Shown here: positions 54,564-64,000 of the stretch, piece by piece
Numbering within the stretch: position 1 is the first letter of the stretch
Layout: every line of letters begins with the position of its first letter
Origin: Sanguinoderma infundibulare
Lineage: Eukaryota > Basidiomycota > Agaricomycetes > Polyporales > Polyporaceae
Assembly (NCBI GenBank): GCA_032821775.1
Contig: JAVLRN010000005.1
Coordinates: 3,410,001-3,474,000 of the forward strand
DNA length: 64,000 nt
Reading direction: 5' to 3'
Translations under genes and position numbers: made by a program
The notes under the pieces: model-generated
Databases searched by the model: none
What the model was told of the DNA's origin: nothing
What the model saw: only the letters and a program-made list of their open reading frames with translations

Positions 54564-56374
54564 ATGACGACAAAGAAAGCACCGTCGCTTTTGTCCGCTA
54601 CGCTCGCTTCGGGGTCTAGTCTGGTCCTTCTCCAGCTCTTCTCCCGTCTGATCACTTTTGTCCTCAACCAAGCCCTCGTCCGACTCGTCTCCCCACAAGT
54701 ATTCGGCACGACTTCCATCCAGTTTGAGCTACTCCTCTCCACCATTCTTTTCTTGTCTCGAGAAGGTGTCCGCAATGCGCTTCTCCGGGCATCGTCGCAG
54801 AAGTCCGCCGACCGCGACGCCACAAGTCCTCTGGTCTCAAACATCTCCTTACTACCAGTTGCCCTCGGTATCCCTACTGCTTTCGGCTCTGCACTCATCT
54901 ATCTGGGTAGCAGCTCTTTGACTACCTCATCTCAGCCGTACTTTCAGGCGAGCGTATCACTCTACGTCCTGGCCGCCTTCTTCGAGTTACTATCCGAGCC
55001 GATGTACATCCGCACTCAGAACGAACTCCGCTTCCACGTTCGTGTCCGGGCAGAGGGTACAGCCGTCATGCTCAAGACGATAACGACGTTTCTGGTCCTT
55101 GTCATCGCATCCGAGGACTACGCGCTGGTTGCGTTTGCTCTCGGACAGGCCGTGTACGGCTTGACAATGCTCGTCTCGTTCGTCATCGCTTGTCGGGACA
55201 ACCTCGACTTCGTTCCGAAGCAGGTAGCCGTCACTGTGAAGGATCAGTACGTCCATCTTCTCCCGAGAGTAGTCAGTTACTGATCAAATGTTAGCACGGA
55301 GAAGAAATACTTTGACTCGACTCTGTTCAACCTTTCGGTGGCGATGACTGGTCAATCGCTCGTCAAGCACTTCCTCACAGAAGGCGACAAGTTCCTCGTC
55401 TCTCGCCTCAGTCCCCTGGCGGACCAAGGCGGCTACGCCGTCGCGGCCAACTACGGTTCGCTCGTCGCCCGCATCGTCTTCCAGCCCATCGAAGAAACTG
55501 CCCGTGTCTTTTTCTCCAAAACGCTCTCCCCGTCTGCACCCTCCTCCGGGTCCAAATCCAACGCGCCCCCCACCCTCTCGAAAGAATCCCTCCAAACCGC
55601 TTCAACAGTCCTCACAACCCTCCTCCTCGCCTTCACCCACCTCCTCTTGCTCCTGCTCACCTTCGCCCCGCCCTACCTCCCCCTCGCGTTCTCGCTCGTC
55701 CTGCCCGCCAAATACCTCTCCACCTCCGCCCCGCGCATCCTGGCCGTCTACGTCTACTACGTCCCCGCTATGGCCTTCAACGGCGTCCTCGAGGCCTTCC
55801 TCGCCTCCGCCGCCTCCCCGTCAGACCTCCGCGCCCAAGCCCGTGCCCTTCTCGCCTTCTCGGTCCTCTTCGTCGCCGCGGCTGCGACGCTCGCGCGTGG
55901 GGTCGGTCTAGGGGACGCAGGGCTCGTCTGGGCGAACGTCGGAAACCTCGCGCTCCGCGCCGCGTACGCCTGGGCGTTCGCCCGCCGCTTCTTCCGCGAG
56001 CGCGGTGATAGCGCGGGTGGGGGCAAGGGGATGCTGCAGGCGGCCCGCGCAGTGCCACCGATCCCGGTCCTTGCGGTGTTCGCGGCCGCGGGCGTGGCGG
56101 TGCGCGCGAGCGCGCGGGCGTACGAGGGCGCGCCGGTGCACGTCCTCGCGCAGAAGGGGCACCTCGCGGTCGGGGTCGCTGGCGTGCTCGGCTGTCTCGT
56201 CGCTTGGTAAGTTGCAGTTCCTGGACGCGTCTTCGCGGGCGGCTGTTTTCGCGTGCTGCGCGCGGGATGGTGGCTTCTTGGTTTATTGTTGCTGACGGGT
56301 CCATGCCGTACAGTGTGCTGTTCGAGCGGCGGAGCGTCATGCAGCTCGTCGATTCCCTCCGGAGGGCGCGCTAG
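54564..56374 (+). CDS. RFT1: RFT1 homologue, dolichol-linked oligosaccharide ER membrane protein
   Basis: Multi-pass ER membrane protein needed for N-glycan precursor assembly (long linked to flipping of Man5GlcNAc2-PP-dolichol; its direct flippase role is debated). Exons 54564-55246, 55295-56206 and 56314-56374 give 551 aa, the usual length. The family start is visible (SGSSLVLLQLFSRLITFVLNQALVRL, here shown in two overlapping landmarks: LLQLFSRLITF and FVLNQALVRL). Also seen are FLSREGVRNALLR, LSEPMYIRTQNEL, FLTEGDKFLVSRLS and QPIEETARVFFSK. Leu/Ala-rich hydrophobic segments continue to the C-terminus. The third exon encodes only 20 residues (VLFERRSVMQLV end). Confidence 0.95.
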
Positions 56375-57409
56375 AAGACCCCGTGCCATTCAAAGATCGG
56401 GGCGCGGTCGGGCGGCCGGGTTCGGCAGGCTGTGTCGCGAACGCACCCACAAACTCTGTCGCGGCGTTAGGGCTCTGGCAGTGGTAGCTTTCCAGAGGAA
56501 GAAGCGGAGGAAGGGCAAAGGGTGTTGTAATATCAGCTTGTCGGACCGGGAGAATGGCACTCGTTCGGGGCACATGCGACCGTGCGGTCCTGACCACATC
56601 GCGGGGACACCTCTGCGCCGTGCGTGCTCCCGACGATCCTCGCCACGGCGAAGGCGTCTCCCTTCGCTCCGGGGACGACGACGGTCGCCCACAACGCACC
56701 GCTCTGCCGTCAAACGTTCGGTCGCCATCCGGTGAGTAGAGGGGCTGCGCATCGTGGCGCGTCGGCCGGTAACTTGAACGACGCCTCGCACCGAGGTGTT
56801 CGCAAATTCTTTGTTTCGTATGGCGCGCGCTCTGCCCGCGACATGATGACCGGATGACTTGTGTTAGACGTATGTACATGCATGCGCAGCATTTCAGGGG
56901 CTCGCGTTGTGGCAGACGTTGCTGCGCAGTGACAGATTGAGCGATTCGCGTTCCGTTTGGGCCGGGGCTGCGGATGAACTCATTGCTATTGCTTGGTTTA
57001 GATCGTGGTGTTGACGTTATGCGCGGCTCGGGCAAGTCGTGGGTTGAACGAAAACGCTGGTTGCTGTACTGATGTACAATGACATGAGAGATCGTTTGAT
57101 GGGATGTTATGCAAAGCGAGCGGAGGCAGCAGCAGGAGCGGGGGGACGAGGGGAAATCCGACAGTGCCAGTAGTTGTCTATAGATCCGACGCCGCCGGGA
57201 CACCGGGAATGACGAAAGCACCAAACAGAGGCCGAGAACGCTCAAGGAAGAACGCAATCGCCAAAGCAGCTAAAATCGAAAAGCTGTCCACAGCGACCGT
57301 GCAGAGGTAGAGCAGAAACAGAAGCGCTATTAGCAAGAAGGCTCACGTAGGTTAGGGAGGATACGATAGTGGGAGGGCGGAGAGAGAAGCATATGCGCAT
57401 AAAACGTCG
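56375..57409. other. Intergenic, no supported gene
   Basis: About 1 kb after RFT1. A long minus-strand frame (56337-57257) is Arg/Ser/Pro-only, without domain or splice support, and is treated as non-coding. Confidence 0.5.
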
Positions 57410-58967
57410 TCACATCTGCACCTCCAGATCCGCCATCCATATGTTTGCGGTCTTCGGCAGGATGCACACCAGCCACAGCTTATCTATGGTGATGCCGCGA
57501 TGCCGCCGGCCGTGCGCGAGGGCGTACTCCTCGTCACCTGGCTCCGGAGGGCCTGCTTTCTTCTTCTGCACGACGGCGTGGGGCGTTAGCGCATACTCTA
57601 ACGCGCATTGAGTTCCATAGAGGACACGTACAGCTTTACGCATATACACCTCGATGCGCTCGCACACCAGCTTCGCAAGCTCACCGCGGGTTATGAACTT
57701 GCCCTTGTTTTGCACCTGGATGTAGGTGCCTGAGCTTTGGTATCCCGGCCACTGTGATAGTGACTATTGAGCCGCGTGCGCGAAAAGTAAAAGGGCGGAA
57801 GGCCTCACGTCAATGACCAGCCGGAACTGACGGGCGCCGGTGCTCTCCAGGACTCGTTCGTTGTGCCCATCAATCACCACCTTGTTGTGCAGGACGTCGC
57901 GCACCCGCACTCCAGGCTTGGAGCCGACCTTGAAGGTCTCGCCCTGAGATGCATCGCGCGTGGAGACAAGCGCTAGCTTCTGAGGGACCGCCCGACGGCT
58001 CGGAGGCACAGGCGCGGACGGCTTCTTCGGTGACATGGAAGACTCGTCGTTAAGGAAGCCAGGATAGTGGACGGGTGGCAGACAGGGTGCAGGGCCCATG
58101 GCAGGCGTGTTGCTCAGGCTCATGCTGTGGAAGCTCGACGGAGAGGCAACGAGAGGCGAATAGAGGTTGGTGGGAAGATGATTGGGGGTATATGGGTATG
58201 GGGAAGGGTAGGAGGTGCTGATGGTCGTATTTGAGGCTATAGGAGATGGGAGCGGGGCGTAGGGGCTGCCGTACGGAGAGTGCGATATTGAGCGTGTGGA
58301 CACCGCGGGGGAGACCTGCAGACTGGGGAAATGATTCGGAGGCGAGAACGCCTCCAGCTCTCCTAGGGTGGACAACGGCGTGAAGTAGATCGTTGTCGCA
58401 GGAGAGGGGAGCGTGCTGTTGGGGAAGTGAGGGGTGGGAGGGGTGATGAGGTCCTGATACGGAAACGTATGGGGAAGTTGGTCAATGGGAAGGGGGGAGA
58501 GTATCTACTCATCTGGATGAGTCAACATGTTCATTGAGACGAGCGTGAATAGAGGCATACCGCTTCATCTCGAGGAAAGGGTTGCGATTCTTGTACGGTG
58601 AATGACTGGGACGGTGGTGGTAGAGGCAAGCTGTGATGCCGTGGCGCCTCTGAAGGAAGAGCGTTGGCAGTCGAATCGTGTGCATTTTGATAATGCACGT
58701 TACATTGTTGCTGGTATTGCAGCTGAGGATACGATTGCGATCGACCGCGATCTGGGGAAGGAGACTGGTAGTGCGACCATGGCTGCTGATACATGTCCTG
58801 CGGCTACAAGAGCAACGTCAAAAACTGCTCATTACGTCATAGAGGCACGAGACAGACGATAGACTTACTGTGTCCCACGCCTGAGGGAAGTGTGAGGGAC
58901 CGGGGTCGAGGGCCTGGTCACCGGCATTGTGACGAGAGAAGTCGACTGGCAGGGCAGGGAGGCTCAT
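57410..58967 (-). CDS. Conserved-looking protein of unknown function, disordered N-terminus plus C-terminal domain
   Basis: Four exons with exact phase-0 joins: 58869-58967, 58561-58797, 57809-58453 and 57410-57715 (introns 71, 107 and 93 bp); 428 aa. It starts MSLPALPVDFSRHNAGDQ. Residues 35-260 are Gln/Pro/Ser/Tyr-rich and probably disordered (SHYQSPSPDRGRSQSYPQ; YPSPYPYTPNHLP). From about residue 275 a folded domain begins: FKVGSKPGVRVRDVLHNK, LVID|VQNKGKFITRGELAK, LVCERIEVYMRKAV, HRRHRGITIDKLWLVCIL-like residues and the end NIWMADLEVQM. I do not recognise the domain. The layout, a disordered activator-like region with a small C-terminal domain, is common in basidiomycete nuclear regulators, but that is inference. 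Confidence 0.75.
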
Positions 58968-60531
58968 CAATGGACGTCAAAGCCGGGGCCGGGACGGAGG
59001 GCGTGTCCAAGGAAGCCGTTCTTATACATCTCCGTGTGGCGGAGGGAACGTGGATGAGCTCGCCCCGTCGAGATGCGAGGCGATGAGAGTTATCACGACC
59101 TCCCACAGCTTCTCTCGGCCTGGAGAGCTCAAGAGCATGACGTTCGAGCCGTGCAATGGCGTTCTGGTGGAACAAACACAGCTCACCATGATGAAAACAC
59201 GAGTGGGGACGGAGTTGTACCAGTCTGATGCATTTCTTTCCAGAATTCGCAGCACCAAACGGATTCTCCAAATGTAGCCCATAGATTTTCCAAATGTAGG
59301 CATAGAAGGGCGACAGCAGACAGCATTACGAGATAATGCCCAATGTTGGCAGTGTAAGGGCGTCTGACCCGTCGAGGCGGGGCTGTACGGCTGTGAGCAA
59401 ACGATTCCATCTCGAAATTCCATGATGTAGAGAACTCACCGTCGGCAAACAGGACGTGCACTCCTGCCTCATGCATCACGTCCGACGGCATGCCTGCTGA
59501 CATGAGCGAGCGGAACTAGCAGTGGTGGCTCGTCCGCGGGGGATGGAGGCTGTGGTCTCCCGTGCCTTTCTCATCCCATATTGAACGCCTTGGACCAATA
59601 GGCGCCTCGACTGATGCCGTTCTTCGCATGTTAATGTCTACCGGCATCGCAGAGGCTACAGAGCATCGCTGTGCACGATGGGTTGTACCGTTTCTTCTAA
59701 AGGTCGAGATTGAGACGTCGAAGGTCTAGTGATCAGGCCACCGTGGCACTCACCCGGAGAAAATTTCACGAAACTCACCGGTAGTGGGCTTCTAAGTTCT
59801 GGCCAACAAGATCCTCCAGATCAAGCCAAGTCATATGTCCGCCGGAACGACATCCACCTACAAAGGAACCATATGCAGGGTTGACCTCAAGGACAACGTC
59901 ACTCATAAAGGACAAAAACCCCGGTCGACTGCCTGCGGTTGCTCGTCCAAACGCAGATCAAAAGGCGCAGGAAAACGTAACTTCGTGTCTCCGGACATAG
60001 GTGTAACGGGGGGCTGCACCCACCTTAATGCCATGCACAAATCCGTGGCTGGTATTTTAAAGCCTTCTGGAACGCACCATATGGCTATTCCGGTCTTCAT
60101 GAAGCGGCAGCATATGGCTAGGGACTTGTGCAAGTTGCGATTGCTCGCTGCGGCGGGTTGGAAGCATTTTCTTCAGAATTGTCATCGATGATAGGCGCAT
60201 AGAACAGCTCTAATAATGCGAGGAATGGTGCAGTCGTGGCTTCGGACGAGATAAAGCTCGGAGGGCGGAGCCCAGGACGACGAACGTGGTTGTCTCAAGT
60301 CAAGTTGCGGGCGGCTAAACGGGTGTTAAAATGGATTAATGACAATAGAATGCCGTAAAGTAACAGCGGTAAGCGCTGCTTACTAGATGTCATTAAATGT
60401 GGACTAGTCGCCCATATTAAGGAATTGAATGTGGGACCACCTTTCATCAGCCGCTTATACGCCGCGCGGGGCAACGACGGTGACGACGACGGCGACGACG
60501 TCACGGCCACCGCTCACTACTATTCCACCCG
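58968..60531. other. Intergenic, no supported gene
   Basis: About 1.5 kb between divergent genes. Several 60-130-codon frames on both strands have no domain or coherent splicing. Confidence 0.5.
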
Positions 60532-63411
60532 ATGCCTCGTGTGCCGTCCGTCTCTCCCGTCACCGGGAACCCTGTTCCCCCTCACTTCATCCACACCGCC
60601 GACGCCCAATTCGTTGACAACGCTGGCCGGACTGTCCTCCTTCGTGGTGTCAACCTCTCCGGTGCGGACAAGGCTCCTGTCGGCGCACCATCGCAGCAAC
60701 TGGAGGGTTTCTGGGAGGCTGGCGAAAGCGGCGAAGAGTCTTTCGTCGGGCGGCCTTTGAACCTCGAAGATGGGTCGGCGGATGTACACCTAACGCGTCT
60801 GAAGGGGTGGGGATTCAATATGCTCCGGTATGTGATGACCTGGGAGTCCTTGGAACATGCTGGCCCGTAAGTCGTGCGGTTCTTTCGATGCATGCATCTA
60901 TTCAGTCCTTTCGTAGCGGCAAGTACGACTACGAGTTCATGGACTACACAGTCCGAGTGCTTCGGAAGATCAAAGAGTATGGATTCCGAGTGTACATGGA
61001 TCCGCACCAAGACATTGTGAGTATTTCGTTTGAGTCATGTTGGCGAAGGGTGTTACCTCCGGTGCTTAATGAATGCCACCGCCTGTTGCGCACTACGGGA
61101 CATTGCAAAGGCGGCTATGATGCGTCTGTGTATCTCCGTGACCCGTCCGATGTGAAACATCGCGCGAGAGCGTCTCCGGACTGATGGAGAGAGCAGTCGA
61201 AAGAGCTTGACCGCTAACTCATTACCTATGTAGTGGTCGCGGTTTTCCGGTGGATCCGGTGCACCTTACTGGACTCTGCCTGCATGCGGCCTCAACCCCC
61301 GCAACTTCACCGCGACCCAGGCCGCTGTCATCCATTCCGAGTACCCCTCGAGCTCTAAGCCCGCACCTGCGGAATTACCCGCTATGATTTGGAGCACCAA
61401 CTATGGCCGTCTCGCTTCGCAAACACTGTTCACGTTGTTCTTCGCTGGCCGCGAGTTCGCTCCCAAGTGCATCATCGATGGCCAGAACATCCAGGACTAC
61501 CTCCAATCCCACTATATCAACGCCTTCGCACAGCTCGCCCAGCGCATCCGCGATAACGCGAGCGACTTGTTCGACGAGTGCATCATCGGGTGGGACAGCA
61601 TGAACGAACCCGCCGATGGGTTCTGTGGCTACGAGGACCTGAACAAGGTGCCGACGAAGCAGGGGTCGACGCTCAAGAAGGGTCCATTCCCTTCCCCCGC
61701 ACAGTCGCTGCGTCTCGGCATGGGCACCGCACAGACCGTCGACCATTGGGCGTTCACCTCCATGGGACCCAAGAAAGATGGAACGGTCACCATCGACCCT
61801 CAGGGACAGACGATGTGGGCGGACCCGGCCACCGAGCCCGACGGCGTGCACCCCAAGTGGGGTTGGAAGCGCGACCCCGGTTGGGAGCTCGGGACGTGTA
61901 TCTGGGCGCAGCATGGCGTCTGGGATATCGCCAGCGGCCAGGTCCTACATCCCGAGTACTTCCGCCGGCACCTTAATGGCGAGGAGCTTGAGTTTATTGA
62001 GGACTTCTGGCTCCCGCACTGGCAGAACTTCGCGACGCGGATACGTGAGCTTCATCCCGAGGCCATCCTCTTCATCGCCCCTCCTGTCTTCGTTCCCCCT
62101 CCTCAGATCGATGAGCGTTACCTGAAGGGTCGCTGCTGCTACTCTACACACTACTACGACGGTCTCACTCTAGTGACCCGGCACTGGAGTTGGTTCAACG
62201 CGGATGCGTTGGGCCTTATCCGCGGCAAGTACTCCTCACCGATCGCAGCGGCGAAGTTCGGCGAACGCGCGATCCGCAAGTCGTTCCAGGAGCAACTCGG
62301 CTACCTGAAGGCGGACGCAGAGATCCTCGGCGCGTACCCAACCATCATCGGCGAGATTGGCATTCCCTTCGACATGGACGGAAAGAAGGCATACGGCTAC
62401 ACCGACGGGGGCAAGTACAAGGGCGACTTCTCAAGCCAGCAGAAGGCGCTCGACGCGAGCATGAACGCGGCGGACGGCTCGAACGCGCTCAACTACACGA
62501 TTTGGAACTACTGCCCGGACAACTCACACGAGTGGGGTGATGGCTGGAACATAGAGGACCTGAGCGTGTGGAGCCCGGACGACCTGCAGCCACGGTCACA
62601 GTTCAAGATGGGCGCGAACGACTCCTCGTCCGCGTTCTTGCTGAAGGGCCAGGCGACGCCTGTCGTCCGCTCTGCTGCCGCTTCGAACGTCTCGCTCAAC
62701 ACGCTCACTCCTGGGGACGGCCCTGCGGAGGACGATACCGTTGTCGCAAAGGCGACGGCGCTGGCGTTCTCCGACTGGGACAACGTCTACGATTTCCTGA
62801 CGGACGGCACGCGTGCGCCAAAGGCTTTCATCCGTCCCTTTCCGACAACTGTGGTCGGTGTGCCCACCAACATCCAGTTTGACATCTCGAAGTCGGAGTT
62901 CAAGCTTACGGTGGAGGTCCGCCCGGAAGATGCACCGAAGCGCGAGCGACTCGGGCTCCCTGCGTCTTCGGGCAGCCCCGACGAGGCGGAACTTCCGACG
63001 GAGATCTACGTCCCTCTGGTGCACTACGCCGCTGACAAGCTTCTCCACGATTCCCAAGCGGCACAGTCTCAGTCCGCAACCTCGAGCCCTGTGACGCCGA
63101 AGGTTGCCGATGGACCTTTGTCCAACACAGACGCGTTCCCCCGGTTCTCGGGCGGCCTTCCGGCAGAGCATCTGCAGCTCTTGTCCGGGCCCTCTCCGCT
63201 TCTCGCGCTGGACGTTGATGTATCGGAGGGGCGGTGGACGGTCGAGGCACAAACGCTCAAGTGGTGGTACCCCGTGCCTTCCAGTGGCTCCCGCGAGTAC
63301 ACTATCACCATCAAACGCTCTGGTGGAGTCATCAAGTCGGCCGAGGAGACGACCTCGGGCTCGGACTCTTCGTGGCTCAGCTGGTGTTTGGATGGCTGTA
63401 ACGTCATGTAG
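60532..63411 (+). CDS. Glycoside hydrolase family 5 glucosidase, EGCrP2/sterylglucosidase type
   Basis: Exons 60532-60866, 60917-61016 and 61234-63411 give 870 aa. This looks like the fungal GH5 subgroup that hydrolyses ergosteryl-beta-glucoside or glucosylceramide (EGCrP2/Sgl1 type). Landmarks: [44 protein letters not shown], acid/base Glu in [10 protein letters not shown] (about 270), nucleophile Glu in [10 protein letters not shown] (about 519), and [13 protein letters not shown]-terminal beta-domain ends the protein. No signal peptide, in keeping with intracellular steryl-glucoside turnover. Intron 2 is 217 bp, longer than normal here. The start is the only Met shortly before the conserved [17 protein letters not shown]. 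Confidence 0.93.
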
Positions 63412-64000
63412 GGGAAGGGACTGTGATACTGGTTCACGTCATGTCTCTTGCATCAGACATTTCTTGAGTTGTCGCTCCGGCTGGCTGGGCGCCTCGCTGT
63501 ATTATAGGACATTTCTTGGATGCATACATGCGATATGTGGATTGCGGGGACGTTCTCCTAGAGTTCGCAATTGGGTGGCCAACCTGTGCTCCCAATAACC
63601 CCCGACATGAGGCGTCTTGCCGTCTAAACAATCTCGATCTAGGTGGGTTCGACTTCTTCGGAGTGGCACAGGGTACTTCCGACCTCGCGGTTTCCGTCCG
63701 CTTGTCGCGAGCTTGGAACCATAAGTCTTCTTTCACTGTTCTCCAAGGCCTAGTGCGTACGTAACGTCCCTTGAATCAATGCGCTCCGTTAATCAATTGT
63801 TTGCCACAGGGTTGGCGAACTTCCGCGGAGAAGTTCAAAATGAACGATGTTGCACTGTGGTACCGCATCACCCTCGGCCTGCACACACTCCGTCCCATCA
63901 CGGAAGCTCAGTCGGTTGTAAGCGGTCGGGATCTCCCAGGACATTGGAGTCGAGGCTGTCATCCTCATGTACTGTCCTTGTTCTAGGCATGAGCATCGAT
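63412..64000. other. Downstream flank, no supported gene
   Basis: 3' side of the GH5 gene. Short plus-strand frames (63516-63764 and 63839-63986) have no recognisable family. Confidence 0.4.

Noticed and set aside
55757..56389. Minus-strand frames of 187-210 codons opposite the end of RFT1
   Set aside because: GC-driven antisense shadows of transmembrane-coding sequence.
56337..57257. 306-codon minus-strand frame after RFT1
   Set aside because: Low-complexity Arg/Ser/Pro translation, no domain, no splice sites, overlaps the RFT1 terminal exon.
1..64000. Biosynthetic or toxin gene cluster
   Set aside because: No polyketide synthase, NRPS, terpene synthase, P450 or transporter set was seen; THI20, GH5 and the hydrolase are ordinary single genes.

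Overview
The window is nuclear DNA of a filamentous basidiomycete, most likely an Agaricomycete and plausibly a polypore. Nearly every gene is cut by short GT-AG introns (mostly 50-65 bp). The families present include several that are typical of that group: tandem family-14 polysaccharide lyases, FunK1-type kinases, DUF6697, DUF4246 and F-box paralogues. Exon joins were worked out by eye from splice signals, reading phase and family conservation. Each model given with exon coordinates keeps one open frame from start to stop.

Layout. 1-6.9 kb: three secreted polysaccharide-lyase-14 paralogues on the minus strand (the first cut by the window edge) plus a decayed terminal exon of a fourth. 7.9 kb: a tRNA-Gly(CCC) with a pol III terminator. 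8-23 kb: a dense housekeeping block: NTH1 DNA glycosylase, THI20 (HMP kinase-TenA fusion), NAA35/MAK10 of NatC, mitochondrial tryptophanyl-tRNA synthetase, a conserved unknown, a small secreted protein, SUV3 mitochondrial RNA helicase and mitoribosomal mS33. 23-25 kb: a DUF4246 protein with 2OG-dioxygenase-like residues. 25-31 kb: poorly conserved small proline/serine-rich genes and long gene-poor stretches.

31-49.8 kb is an accessory, rearranged zone. It holds an F-box gene broken in the middle and joined to the tail of an unrelated protein, two FunK1 kinase genes around a frameshifted MYND-family fragment, a small gene with an RNase-H1-N-like domain, a C-terminal F-box fragment, an intact F-box gene and a DUF6697 gene. 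50-56.4 kb returns to conserved genes: an alpha/beta hydrolase, ATG15 vacuolar lipase and RFT1, with a fold-back repeat element between the last two. 57-59 kb holds one unknown gene with a conserved-looking C-terminal domain. 60.5-63.4 kb holds a GH5 glucosidase of the EGCrP2/sterylglucosidase type.

There is no clear metabolic cluster. Three mitochondrial gene-expression genes (MSW1, SUV3, mS33) lie within 7 kb, and ATG15, RFT1 and the GH5 enzyme all concern lipids or lipid-linked sugars, but nothing in the sequence shows that these sets act together. No bacterial-type operon, CRISPR array or intact transposase was seen. The strongest unexplained signals are the chimeric F-box locus, the foldback element upstream of RFT1, the decayed PL14 exon, and a probable GC-AG intron in THI20.
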